From Anaeromicrobium sediminis (lineage in GTDB: Bacteria > Bacillota > Clostridia > Peptostreptococcales > Thermotaleaceae), in the NCBI RefSeq assembly GCF_002270055.1, contig NZ_NIBG01000003.1:1-64000 (forward strand): 64,000 nucleotides of DNA, read 5' to 3'. This document shows positions 8,019 through 16,781 of the stretch, piece after piece. Within the stretch, counting starts at the first letter, position 1, and every line of letters begins with the position of its first letter. The position numbers were made by a program, and so were the translations under genes. The notes beneath the pieces are model-generated. The model ran no database searches, had not been told where the DNA came from, and worked only from the letters and a program-made list of their open reading frames with translations.

Positions 8019-9252
8019 AACATCAAAGATGAAAATAAAGAGGTTGGGGTTATTTGGGAATAATACCAATCTAAAGCTGGCATCAATTCTCTTTGCCTTT
8101 GTAATGTGGTTATATGTAATGGGAGAGGTAAATCCTCAAACTACTATAGAATTAAAGGGGATACCTGTTACCCTTTTAAATGTAGAGAGTTTAAATAAAA
8201 ATGGACTTCTTATCATGGGGGAAGAAAAGTTCTCTGTGAATGTAAAGCTAGAAGGTAGACGTAATGATTTATATACAGTAAGCTCTAGTGACATTGTGGC
8301 CAATGCTAACTTAGTAGGTGTCACAAAGGGAGTTAATAGTATTCCTGTTAATGTGAATGTGCCCAGTAATGTGTCATTAAGCAGAATAAGTCCGCCAGAA
8401 ATTAGGATTACAATAGATGAAATAGTAAAGCAAGAAAAAAAAGTTATTCCAAATAAAGTAGGCACTCCTGCTGAGGGCTATAGTGCAGAAGACGGCATTG
8501 TATCTGAAAATAAGGTTGTTGTAGAAGGACCTGAGACTATAGTAAATACAGTAGACGCAGTAGTTGCCCAGGTAAATGTGGATAACCTTAAAAATACTGT
8601 TGAAACTAAGGCATTACTAAAACCTATAGATAAAAAGGGAAACGTGGTAAAAGGAGTAACCCTAAGTAAGGAATTTATAAATGTTACTATGCCAATACTA
8701 AGGGTTAAGGAAGTACCACTACTACCTACTTATAGGAGCAATACTAGTGTTAGTGAAGGATATAAACTTACAGGAACCAACCTAGAATATAAAAATATAA
8801 CTATAAAGGGTGAAATTGACCTAGTAGAAAATATTAATTATGTAAAGGTAGAACCTATAAACTTAAATGGCCTTAATAAAAATACAACTAAGAAAATGAA
8901 AATATTAGTACCTAATGGTATTGAGGCAATTGAAGAATATGTAGATGTAAAATTAGTAATAGAGAAGATAATAGATAAAAAGTTTGTCTATTCAAAGAAT
9001 GACTTGCAGGTTATTAATTTAAAAGAAGGCCTAAGTTCATATAAGGATGTAGTTCCCATATGGATAGAAGTAATGGTTAAAAGTGTGCCAAGCCAAAAGG
9101 TAACAGAAGCTGATATAGAATTATACTTTGATGCTAAGAACTTGGACGAGGGTATTTATGATATGGAAGTACAATATAGCTTTGATAAGGAAATAGAAGA
9201 AATAAAGATAGATCCAAAGGTTGTACCAGTTGAATTGGTTAAAAGTGAATAA
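7999..9252 (+). CDS. cdaR: CdaR (YbbR-domain) regulator of diadenylate cyclase
   Basis: A 417-residue protein with one N-terminal membrane anchor (about residues 22-40) and several YbbR domains facing outside, the typical CdaR layout. It binds and modulates CdaA. A GGAGGCG site precedes the ATG, and the overlap with cdaA suggests coupled translation. The gene ends at a strong terminator, so c-di-AMP genes are transcriptionally separate from glmM here. Confidence 0.93.
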   Translation: MTKIKNKTSKMKIKRLGLFGNNTNLKLASILFAFVMWLYVMGEVNPQTTIELKGIPVTLLNVESLNKNGLLIMGEEKFSVNVKLEGRRNDLYTVSSSDIVANANLVGVTKGVNSIPVNVNVPSNVSLSRISPPEIRITIDEIVKQEKKVIPNKVGTPAEGYSAEDGIVSENKVVVEGPETIVNTVDAVVAQVNVDNLKNTVETKALLKPIDKKGNVVKGVTLSKEFINVTMPILRVKEVPLLPTYRSNTSVSEGYKLTGTNLEYKNITIKGEIDLVENINYVKVEPINLNGLNKNTTKKMKILVPNGIEAIEEYVDVKLVIEKIIDKKFVYSKNDLQVINLKEGLSSYKDVVPIWIEVMVKSVPSQKVTEADIELYFDAKNLDEGIYDMEVQYSFDKEIEEIKIDPKVVPVELVKSE

Positions 9253-9263
9253 AATTTAAATTT

Positions 9264-9297
9264 TAAAAAGTAGGGTTTAATAAACTCTACTTTTTTT
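9264..9297 (+). terminator. Terminator after cdaR
   Basis: Stem AAAAAGTAG / CTACTTTTT with an 11-13 base loop and T-tract. The remainder of the 9298-9581 gap contains no gene or clear regulatory element; a TGGCAC at 9399 is not a convincing sigma-54 site. Confidence 0.85.
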
Positions 9298-9581
9298 AAT
9301 ACTCTTTATAGAGGGGATAAATTATAATTTATATGGGATAAAAAGCTAATCTGAATTAAGTTTTACTTTATGGGCATAATATTAAGCGGGACAAAATATG
9401 GCACTTTCTTAAAAATATGAAATAACACTTGTATAAGTAAGTGCTCAACCCATTGAAAAATAGCCAACAAGTACATATGTATTCCAGTGGATAAAACTAC
9501 TGAATATTCTGATAATTAACAGTGATTATAGATAATTATGAAAAGATATATTAAAATATATATAGGTGGTGGTAAGTAAAC

Positions 9582-10499
9582 ATGAAAAAAATCGAAGAAA
9601 TAATCTCTTACGTTCAAGCAAAGGGGCCAATGACTATAGCGGTGGCATCAGCTGAGGATAGGGACGTATTACTTGCTGTAGACAAAGCTAGGGAATTGGG
9701 AATAGCAAGAGGAATATTAGTAGGGGACAAAGAAAAGATCGAAGAAGTTGCACAAAAGCTAAACATTAATTTGACAGATTATGAAATTATACATAAAGAA
9801 AATATGCAAGATGCATCTGCTGAAGCTGTAAAATTAGTTTCAAGTGGTAAGGCTCATATCCTTATGAAGGGATTAGTAGATACGTCTATAATTCTAAAGG
9901 AAGCACTAAATGCTGACTATGGATTAAGGGAAGGTAAGTTGCTTAGCCATGTGGCTGTATTTGAGCCTGAAAACTATGATAAGTTACTTTTAATGACAGA
10001 TGCAGCAATGAATATTGCACCAGATTTAGAAAAAAAGAAAGAAATAATTAAAAATAGTATTAAGGTGGCAAAGGCCATTGAGGTGGAAACTCCTAATGTA
10101 TGTGTCATATGTGCAAAGGAAAAAGTATCACCAAAGATGGAAGCTACAGTTGATGCTCAGGAATTAGAAAGGCTTAATAAAGAAGGCGAAATAAAGGATT
10201 GCGTAGTTGGAGGCCCATTTGGACTTGATAATGCCATATCAAAAGAGGCAGCCATCCATAAGGGGATAGATCACCCACTAGCTGGAGTTGCAGATATTCT
10301 TTTAATGCCTAATATTGAGGCTGGAAATGTATTTTATAAAACCATGGTATTTTTAGCTAAAGCTAAGAATGCAGGGGTAATAGTAGGTGCAAGTGCTCCT
10401 ATAGTATTGACATCTAGGGCAGACAATGATGAAGCCAAGTTAAATTCTATAGCTTTATCAGTACTTATGGCAATTAAAAAAGAGGAAGGGAGCATATAG
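9582..10499 (+). CDS. ptb: Phosphate butyryltransferase
   Basis: A 305-residue phosphate acyltransferase of the Ptb type. It converts butyryl-CoA or branched-chain acyl-CoA and phosphate to the acyl phosphate. The length and order with buk (4-base gap) match clostridial ptb-buk. Because it is followed by a branched-chain oxoacid oxidoreductase, the likely substrates are isobutyryl-, isovaleryl- and 2-methylbutyryl-CoA from Val, Leu and Ile (inference). A GGTGGT site precedes the ATG. Confidence 0.93.
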   Translation: MKKIEEIISYVQAKGPMTIAVASAEDRDVLLAVDKARELGIARGILVGDKEKIEEVAQKLNINLTDYEIIHKENMQDASAEAVKLVSSGKAHILMKGLVDTSIILKEALNADYGLREGKLLSHVAVFEPENYDKLLLMTDAAMNIAPDLEKKKEIIKNSIKVAKAIEVETPNVCVICAKEKVSPKMEATVDAQELERLNKEGEIKDCVVGGPFGLDNAISKEAAIHKGIDHPLAGVADILLMPNIEAGNVFYKTMVFLAKAKNAGVIVGASAPIVLTSRADNDEAKLNSIALSVLMAIKKEEGSI

Positions 10500-10503
10500 G
10501 GAA

Positions 10504-11574
10504 ATGAAATATAGAATACTTACTATAAATCCAGGATCCACATCTACAAAAATAGGTGTGTTTGATGGAGACGAATTAGTATTTGAAGAAACACTAAGAC
10601 ATTCTAGTGAAGAAATAGGACAGTTTAAAAAGATTTATGATCAGTATAATTTCAGAAAAGAAGTTATTTTAAATGTACTTAAGGAAAACGCTATCAAACT
10701 TGAAAGTTTAAATGCCTGTGTAGGTAGGGGTGGACTTCTTAAGCCCATAGCAGGAGGGACTTATGAAGTAAATGATCCTATGATAGAGGACTTAAAGGTT
10801 GGAGTACTTGGACAACATGCTTCAAATCTTGGAGGTATAATTGCAAAGGAAATTGCAAAAGACTTAAATATAAAAGCTTATATAGTAGATCCAGTTGTTG
10901 TGGATGAGATGATAGACCTAGCTCGAGTATCAGGAATGCCTGAATATGACAGAATGAGTATATTCCACGCATTAAATCAAAAGGCTGTGGCAAGAAAGGC
11001 TGCTAAAGAATTAGGAAAGAAATATGATGAACTTAATTTTGTAGTTGCTCACCTAGGTGGAGGTATATCTGTAGGAGCCCATGAACTAGGAAAAGTAATA
11101 GATGTTAATAATGCACTAGATGGAGAAGGTCCATTCTCACCTGAAAGATCTGGAACTGTACCAGTTCGTAAGATTATGAAAATGGCGTTCTCTGGAGAGT
11201 ATACTGTAGAAGAATTTAATAAAAAGGTTAGTGGAAAAGGTGGTCTAGTTGCTTACTTAAACACTAATGATGGAAGAGATGTAAAGAAAATGGTTGCTGC
11301 TGGGAATGCTCAAGCAGGAGTAATCTATCAAGCTATGGCTTACCAAGTTGCTAAAGAAATAGGTTCCATGTGTGTTGCATTAGGTGGTAAAGTGGATGGA
11401 ATTATTTTAACTGGTGGTATAGCTTATGATAGTGAATTTGTAGGTTGGATTAAAGAAAGAGCAGAATTCTTGGGCAAAGTTTTTGTGTACCCAGGAGAAG
11501 AAGAACTAAGAGCCTTAGCAGAAGGTGGTCTTAGGGTATTAAAAGGTGAAGAAGAAGCCAAAGTTTATGCATAG
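10504..11574 (+). CDS. buk: Butyrate kinase / branched-chain fatty acid kinase
   Basis: A 356-residue ASKHA-fold acyl kinase that makes ATP from the acyl phosphate supplied by Ptb. The N-terminal NPGSTSTK phosphate-binding motif (about residues 8-15), [13 protein letters not shown] (about 180), SGTVPVRK and a C-terminal [11 protein letters not shown] are characteristic of Buk. It is directly downstream of ptb and followed at 8 bases by the ATPase gene, implying one operon. Confidence 0.95.
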   Translation: MKYRILTINPGSTSTKIGVFDGDELVFEETLRHSSEEIGQFKKIYDQYNFRKEVILNVLKENAIKLESLNACVGRGGLLKPIAGGTYEVNDPMIEDLKVGVLGQHASNLGGIIAKEIAKDLNIKAYIVDPVVVDEMIDLARVSGMPEYDRMSIFHALNQKAVARKAAKELGKKYDELNFVVAHLGGGISVGAHELGKVIDVNNALDGEGPFSPERSGTVPVRKIMKMAFSGEYTVEEFNKKVSGKGGLVAYLNTNDGRDVKKMVAAGNAQAGVIYQAMAYQVAKEIGSMCVALGGKVDGIILTGGIAYDSEFVGWIKERAEFLGKVFVYPGEEELRALAEGGLRVLKGEEEAKVYA

Positions 11575-11582
11575 GTGATAAT

Positions 11583-12263
11583 ATGAATGATCATAGAATA
11601 AAAATTATAACAGGGTACTTTGGAAGTGGTAAGACTGAGTTTTCAGTGAATTTTGCCATAAAGCTTCATAATGAAGGAAAAAAAGTGGCTATAGCTGACT
11701 TAGACATTATCAATCCATATTTTAGAAGTAGAGAAAAGACAGAAATGCTTGAAAATATGGGTATAGAAGTAATATCCAGTAGTATAGGACATCAAAAGTC
11801 CATGGGAATTGATTTGCCAAGTATTTCAGCATCCGTATTAAAGCCTATTATAGATAAATCCTACTATGCCGTATTAGACGTGGGAGGAGATCATAGTGGT
11901 GCTAGGGCATTAAAGCGTTATGTAAATCACCTTAAAGAAAAGGGATATGAAATGCTTTATGTGATTAATAAAAATAGAGTATTCTCTGGTACTAAGGAAG
12001 AGGTAATAGAAAATATTAGTAAAATAGAGGCCGTATCAGGTCTTAAAGTAACAGGTCTTGTTAATAATACCCATCTACTAAAAGAAACAGATGTGGACAC
12101 AGTAATGAGTGGCCAAATATTAAGTAGAGAAGTATCTAATGAATTAGGTATACCTATACTTTATACTAGTGCAATAAAATCTGTAGTAGATAAGTTACCC
12201 AAAGATGTAGATGGAGATATTTTACCAATAAATATGTATATGCGTGAAGCTTGGATGCTTTGA
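11583..12263 (+). CDS. P-loop ATPase of the CobQ/MinD type in the VOR operon
   Basis: A 226-residue SIMIBI-class nucleotide-binding protein. The N-terminal Walker A ITGYFGSGKTEFS (about residues 7-20) is followed by ADLDIINPYFR (switch-like Asp) and VLDVGGDHSG. Its role is not known. It lies between buk and the oxidoreductase subunits, and similar ATPases accompany such operons in other Clostridia, so a part in cofactor or cluster insertion is possible but unproven. Confidence 0.82.
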   Translation: MNDHRIKIITGYFGSGKTEFSVNFAIKLHNEGKKVAIADLDIINPYFRSREKTEMLENMGIEVISSSIGHQKSMGIDLPSISASVLKPIIDKSYYAVLDVGGDHSGARALKRYVNHLKEKGYEMLYVINKNRVFSGTKEEVIENISKIEAVSGLKVTGLVNNTHLLKETDVDTVMSGQILSREVSNELGIPILYTSAIKSVVDKLPKDVDGDILPINMYMREAWML

Positions 12264-12286
12264 TGCTTTGAGAGGAGGACGCACTA

Positions 12287-12502
12287 TTGGCTAAAGGAAA
12301 AGTTCATTTCAGAGAAGAAAGATGTAAAGGGTGTGAGCTTTGCACCACTGTATGCCCAGTTAACATTGTAAAAATGGATAAGGAAAGAATCAATCAAAGA
12401 GGGTACAATCCAGCAACTGTAAGAGAAATGGATAAATGTATTGGATGTGGGAATTGTGCAACTATATGTCCTGATTTAGTAATTACTGTAGAGAGAGAAT
12501 AG
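12287..12502 (+). CDS. 2x[4Fe-4S] ferredoxin subunit of 2-oxoacid oxidoreductase
   Basis: A 71-residue protein with two ferredoxin motifs, CKGCELCTTVCPV (from residue 14) and CIGCGNCATICPD (from about 51). It is the delta subunit that carries electrons from the oxidoreductase to ferredoxin. The start is TTG, preceded by GAGGAGG. It is followed by the alpha, beta and gamma subunit genes. Confidence 0.93.
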   Translation: MAKGKVHFREERCKGCELCTTVCPVNIVKMDKERINQRGYNPATVREMDKCIGCGNCATICPDLVITVERE

Positions 12503-12513
12503 GGGGCGAGCTT

Positions 12514-13572
12514 ATGTCAAAAGTATTGATGAAAGGGAACGAAGCTATAGGAGAAGCTGCAATTAGAGGTGGATGTAAATACTTCTTTGGATATCCAATA
12601 ACACCTCAAAATGAGCTTCCAGAGTATATGGCTAAAGAAATGCCAAAGCGTGATGGAGTTTTTTTACAAGCAGAAAGTGAAGTGGCAGCAATAAATATGG
12701 TATATGGATCTGCTGGTGCAGGAGGAAGAGTAATGACTTCTTCATCATCACCAGGGATTGCACTTAAGCAAGAGGGTATTAGTTATATAGCAGGAGCAGA
12801 ATTACCCTGTGTTATAGTTAACATTTCAAGGGGAGGCCCTGGTCTTGGTGGTATTCAACCATCTCAAGCGGACTATTTTCAATCTACTCGTGGTGGTGGA
12901 AATGGTGATTATAGACTTTTAGTTTATGCACCAGCAACACTACAAGAAATGGTAGATTTAGTTATGGATTCCTTTGAAGTGGCAGATTATTACAGAAACC
13001 CAGTTATGATTGTGGGGGATGGTATGATCGGACAAATGATGGAACCAGTTGAGTTTAGAGAGCCTAAGAAGAGAGAATTAAAAGAAAAGACTTGGGTGAC
13101 TACTGGTACTAAGGGACAAAGAAAACCAAATATAATAAATTCATTAGCCCTTGACCCAGCAAAATTAGAGGAGCATAACTTTAAACTTCAAAAGAAGTAT
13201 AATGAGATGGAAAAGAATGAAGTAATGTATGAGAACACTAATCTTGAAAATGCAGAGTTAGTAGTAGCGGCATATGGTACTACTGCAAGAATCGTAAAGA
13301 ATGTTATAGAAGAATTAAAAGAAGAAGGAATTAATGTGGGATTAATAAGACCTATAACTCTATGGCCATTCCCAACTAAGGCTTTTGATGAAATTCCTGA
13401 TAGTACAAAGGCACTATTATCTGTAGAAATGAGTTTAGGACAAATGGTTGATGATGTTAAAATAGCATCTAACGGAAGATGGCCTGTTCATTTTTATGGA
13501 AGAACTGGTGGTATGATTCCAGAACCAGAAGATATTAAATCAAAAATAAAAGAAATCTTAGGAGGTAGATAG
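12514..13572 (+). CDS. 2-oxoacid:ferredoxin oxidoreductase alpha subunit (VorB-like)
   Basis: A 352-residue pyrimidine-binding (alpha) subunit. Seen: GNEAIGEAAIRGGCKYFFGYPITPQ at the N-terminus (substrate/TPP side), the AESEVAAINMVYGSAGAGGR region and a C-terminal domain with LIRPITLWPFP. The size and the small separate ferredoxin subunit fit the branched-chain (VorB) group. With ptb-buk this supports oxidative decarboxylation of Val/Leu/Ile oxoacids to acyl-CoA plus reduced ferredoxin. A 2-oxoglutarate or indolepyruvate substrate cannot be excluded from sequence alone. Confidence 0.92.
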   Translation: MSKVLMKGNEAIGEAAIRGGCKYFFGYPITPQNELPEYMAKEMPKRDGVFLQAESEVAAINMVYGSAGAGGRVMTSSSSPGIALKQEGISYIAGAELPCVIVNISRGGPGLGGIQPSQADYFQSTRGGGNGDYRLLVYAPATLQEMVDLVMDSFEVADYYRNPVMIVGDGMIGQMMEPVEFREPKKRELKEKTWVTTGTKGQRKPNIINSLALDPAKLEEHNFKLQKKYNEMEKNEVMYENTNLENAELVVAAYGTTARIVKNVIEELKEEGINVGLIRPITLWPFPTKAFDEIPDSTKALLSVEMSLGQMVDDVKIASNGRWPVHFYGRTGGMIPEPEDIKSKIKEILGGR

Positions 13573-13573
13573 G

Positions 13574-14320
13574 ATGGCTGTAGTTTTTGATAGAACTAAT
13601 GGACTTGTGGACAGACCTACACACTACTGCCCAGGTTGTACCCACGGGATTATTCATAGATTAGTAGGTGAATGCTTAGAAGAATTAGGCGTTTTAGGAG
13701 ATGCTATAGGTGTGGCGCCTGTTGGCTGTTCAGTTTTAGCTTATGATTATTTTAATTGTGATATGCACGAAGCTGCACATGGTAGAGCACCAGCTGTAGC
13801 TACTGGAATAAAAAGAACATTACCAGACAAGGTAGTATTTACTTATCAAGGTGATGGAGACTTAGCTTCCATAGGAGCTGCGGAAATTATTCATGCAGCC
13901 CATAGGGGAGAAAAGTTCACAACTATATTTGTAAACAATGCCATCTATGGTATGACTGGTGGACAAATGGCACCAACTACTTTAATTGGTCAAAAGGCTA
14001 CAACAGCTCCATATGGTAGAGATGTGGAACATTCAGGAATGCCACTTAAAGTTTCTGAAATGCTTTCAACTATTGATGGCGCAGTATTTGTAGAGAGGGT
14101 TTCTGTACATAATCCTGCCAATATTAGAAAGACTAAAAAAGCTATTAAAAAGGCCTTTGAAATTCAATTAAAGGGATTAGGATTTGGTATTGTGGAAGTA
14201 TTATCCACATGTCCAACAAACTGGGGTATATTACCTACAGATTCATTAAAGTGGTTAGAAACTAATATGATACCATATTTCCCACTTGGAAACTTACGTA
14301 TGCCTAAGGAGGTGGAGTAA
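13574..14320 (+). CDS. 2-oxoacid:ferredoxin oxidoreductase beta subunit (TPP-binding)
   Basis: A 248-residue thiamine pyrophosphate-binding subunit. HYCPGCTHG (residues 17-25) supplies cluster-ligand cysteines and GDGDLASIGAAEIIHAAHRG is the TPP/Mg motif, followed by NNAIYGMTGGQ. It starts one base after the alpha subunit's stop and ends adjacent to the gamma subunit, as expected for a complex made in equal amounts. Confidence 0.94.
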   Translation: MAVVFDRTNGLVDRPTHYCPGCTHGIIHRLVGECLEELGVLGDAIGVAPVGCSVLAYDYFNCDMHEAAHGRAPAVATGIKRTLPDKVVFTYQGDGDLASIGAAEIIHAAHRGEKFTTIFVNNAIYGMTGGQMAPTTLIGQKATTAPYGRDVEHSGMPLKVSEMLSTIDGAVFVERVSVHNPANIRKTKKAIKKAFEIQLKGLGFGIVEVLSTCPTNWGILPTDSLKWLETNMIPYFPLGNLRMPKEVE

Positions 14321-14869
14321 ATGAAACATGCTATCGTATGTGCAGGATTTGGTGGTCAGGGTGTAATGTCTATGGGCCAACTTCTATCTTATTCATCAAT
14401 GATAGAAGGTAAAGAAGTTTCATGGCTTCCATCCTATGGGCCAGAAATGAGAGGTGGAACTGCAAATTGCCACGTTACTATTTCTGATAAGCCAATTGGA
14501 TCTCCAATCATAACAAAGGCTACTGTTGCTATAGTTATGAACTTACCTTCAATGACTAAGTTTGAAGATATGATTGAAGAAAATGGAGCAATGTTTGTAA
14601 ATAGCTCCTTAATAGATAGAAAAGTTGGAAGAGATGATGTAAAAGGCATATATATTCCAGCTAATGAAATAGCTCTTGAAATAGGAAACGCAAAGGCAGC
14701 TAACATGGTAATGTTAGGAGCATTCTTAGAACACTCTAATATAGTAAATGAAGATTCTATAATAGAGGCATTTAAGAAGGTATTTGGAAAGGGCAAGGAA
14801 CATTTAATAGACCTTAACAAAGAAGCTTTAAAGCGTGGACGTGAAGTATATAAAAAAAATATGGCATAG
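14321..14869 (+). CDS. 2-oxoacid:ferredoxin oxidoreductase gamma subunit
   Basis: A 182-residue catalytic gamma domain protein. The FGGQGVMSMGQLLSYSS motif at residues 9-25 and WLPSYGPEMRGGTANC are typical of the CoA-binding gamma subunit. Its ATG follows the beta stop immediately with a GGAGGTGG site inside the beta gene. It closes the ptb-buk-VOR operon before a terminator. Confidence 0.94.
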   Translation: MKHAIVCAGFGGQGVMSMGQLLSYSSMIEGKEVSWLPSYGPEMRGGTANCHVTISDKPIGSPIITKATVAIVMNLPSMTKFEDMIEENGAMFVNSSLIDRKVGRDDVKGIYIPANEIALEIGNAKAANMVMLGAFLEHSNIVNEDSIIEAFKKVFGKGKEHLIDLNKEALKRGREVYKKNMA

Positions 14870-14871
14870 TT

Positions 14872-14899
14872 AAAAGGCAGGAAGAAATTCCTGCTTTTT
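14872..14899 (+). terminator. Terminator of the ptb-buk-VOR operon
   Basis: Stem AAAAGGCAGGAA / TTCCTGCTTTTT, two bases after the gamma-subunit stop. Confidence 0.85.
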
Positions 14900-14921
14900 A
14901 ATTGCATAAAAATGGAATAAA

Positions 14922-14950
14922 TTGAATGCAAGCAAAATATATGATAGAAT
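14922..14950 (+). promoter_or_regulatory. Probable glmM promoter
   Basis: TTGAAT and TAGAAT separated by 17 bases, about 50 bases upstream of glmM and after the VOR terminator. The same TTGAA..N17..TAGAAT form is seen before cdaA. Confidence 0.6.
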
Positions 14951-15002
14951 ATAATAGGTTAGGAGTATTTCTCTAAGTTATGCATTTTTGGAGAGGAGTA
15001 TA

Positions 15003-16352
15003 ATGATGGGAAAGTTGTTTGGGACTGATGGTGTTAGAGGTATTGCAAATACAGAACTAACGGCAGATATGGCTTATAAGCTAGGAAGAATAGGTAGTTT
15101 CCTACTTACTAAGGGAAAGAAAAAGGCAAAAATAGTAATAGGAAGAGATACTAGAATTTCAGGTGATATGTTAGAATCAGCTTTAGTTGCAGGTATTTTG
15201 TCAACAGGTTCAGATGCACTATGTGTTGGAATTGTGCCAACGCCAGCAGTAGCTTACTTAACTAGATATTTTGAAGCAGATTGTGGAATTGTAATATCTG
15301 CATCACATAATCCTGTTGAGTATAATGGAATTAAATTTTTCAATGAGGAAGGGTTTAAATTGCCTGATGAAGTAGAAGATGAGATAGAAAAACTTATACT
15401 AAATGGGCAAGATATAGAAGTAAATCCTACTGGAGAGAATTTAGGCAGAAAAGTAGAAATTGATGATGCTATAAAGAAATATGCAAGTTTCTTAAAGGGT
15501 ACATTAGATACGGATTTAAGAGGATTAAAAATTGCAGTTGATTGTGCTAATGGCGCATCATACATAGCTGCACCATCAGTGTTATCTGCATTAGGAGCAG
15601 AAATAAAGATGATACATCATAAACCTGATGGATTAAATATTAACGTAGATTGTGGTTCTACTCACCCAGAAGATTTACAAAAGCTAGTTCTTGAGTGCGG
15701 AGCAGACATTGGTCTTGCCTTTGATGGAGATGCGGATAGAATTATAGCAGTAGATGAAAAGGGTCAACTGGTAGATGGAGATAAAATCCTTATGATTTGT
15801 GGAACACATTTAAAATCTAAGGGAAAACTACCACATGACACTATAGTTGCTACTGTAATGAGTAATTTAGGTTTCCATAAGGCTCTTAAAAAAGCAGGGT
15901 GTAAGGCTATAGCTGCAAAAGTAGGAGATAGATATGTACTAGAGGAAATGAAAAAAGGAGGATATGCCCTAGGTGGAGAACAATCAGGTCATATAATCTT
16001 CTTAGATCATAATACTACTGGTGATGGACTTTTATCTGGATTACAATTAGTTAGTGTAATGAAAGATAAGGAACAAAAGCTATCTAAGCTAGCAGGTGAA
16101 ATGACTACGTACCCACAAGTACTAGTAAATGCTAAAGTGAGTAATGAAAAGAAACACAAGTACATGGAAGACGAAAAAGTTGCAGCGGAAATTAAGAGAC
16201 TAGAAGAGATAATGCATGGCGAAGGAAGAGTTCTTATCCGACCATCTGGAACAGAGCCACTAGTTAGAGTAATGCTTGAAGGAAAAGATATAGAAGAATT
16301 AAAGGTATTAAGTGAAAAATTAGCAGCATTAATTGAAGAAAGATTAAACTAA
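15003..16352 (+). CDS. glmM: Phosphoglucosamine mutase
   Basis: A 449-residue alpha-D-phosphohexomutase that converts glucosamine-6-phosphate to glucosamine-1-phosphate for peptidoglycan precursors. The N-terminal [12 protein letters not shown] is diagnostic. The phosphoserine loop [11 protein letters not shown] (about residue 100), metal loop DGDADR (about 242), sugar loop GGEQSGH and C-terminal [12 protein letters not shown] are all present. The ATG at 15003 follows GGAGAGGAG; an upstream in-frame TTG (14988) lies in that site. GlmM is a known regulator of CdaA, normally its operon partner. Confidence 0.96.
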   Translation: MMGKLFGTDGVRGIANTELTADMAYKLGRIGSFLLTKGKKKAKIVIGRDTRISGDMLESALVAGILSTGSDALCVGIVPTPAVAYLTRYFEADCGIVISASHNPVEYNGIKFFNEEGFKLPDEVEDEIEKLILNGQDIEVNPTGENLGRKVEIDDAIKKYASFLKGTLDTDLRGLKIAVDCANGASYIAAPSVLSALGAEIKMIHHKPDGLNINVDCGSTHPEDLQKLVLECGADIGLAFDGDADRIIAVDEKGQLVDGDKILMICGTHLKSKGKLPHDTIVATVMSNLGFHKALKKAGCKAIAAKVGDRYVLEEMKKGGYALGGEQSGHIIFLDHNTTGDGLLSGLQLVSVMKDKEQKLSKLAGEMTTYPQVLVNAKVSNEKKHKYMEDEKVAAEIKRLEEIMHGEGRVLIRPSGTEPLVRVMLEGKDIEELKVLSEKLAALIEERLN

Positions 16353-16365
16353 AATATAGAGATAA

Positions 16366-16407
16366 AATATAGGTGAGAGGTGTAACAATGCACCTTTAGC
16401 CTATATT
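16366..16407 (+). terminator. Possible terminator hairpin after glmM
   Basis: A two-part stem AATATAGG / CCTATATT enclosing AGGTGT / GCACCT, followed by T-rich sequence without a clean T run. It may end the glmM transcript or be the first element of the long glmS leader. Confidence 0.5.
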
Positions 16408-16508
16408 AATTTATTTTAATCTAGTGGTTACATATGAAAAGGCAAATGCATAAAATGTAGTGAACTCCTAATGAGGGTTTCAAGGTTCCCTAAATGAATC
16501 TTGTAAAA

Positions 16509-16672
16509 TTAATAAAGCGCCAGAGCTTAAATATGAGCGGAAAAAATATTTGAGTTGACGAGGTCAGGGTTTATCGAAGAATTCGGCGGATGCCCTGCGG
16601 TATATCACTACCGTTAAAGATTTTACAAACCTTTTAAGCAATTAGAAGAACAAAGAAAATCGGGTGACTAAA
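16509..16672 (+). ncRNA. glmS ribozyme (GlcN6P-responsive self-cleaving leader)
   Basis: Conserved blocks appear in the right order: AAGCGCCAGAGC at the cleavage site, GAGTTGACGAGG, GGGTTTATCGA, ATTCGGCGGATG, a P4-like CTGCGGTATATCACTACCG and the 3' GGGTGACT segment. Cleavage is expected between 16516 and 16517, just before the G of GCGCC. The ribozyme cuts the mRNA when glucosamine-6-phosphate is high, lowering GlmS synthesis. It ends about 110 bases before the glmS start codon. Confidence 0.95.
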
Positions 16673-16781
16673 AAATAAATATGGTGCTAAAAAAGGGTAG
16701 TTAAAAAAATCGTAAAAAACTACTCACAGTATTTTATTGTCAAAAACGGCTAAACTAAATATGAAAGTGAGGAAATTAATA

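Noticed and set aside
9399-9414. Possible sigma-54 promoter (TGGCAC) upstream of ptb
   Set aside because: The -12 element TTGC is missing at the required distance and no sigma-54 activator is nearby.
14434-14931. Antisense 165-residue frame over the VOR gamma subunit
   Set aside because: Shadow of a well-conserved gene, with no start signals of its own.
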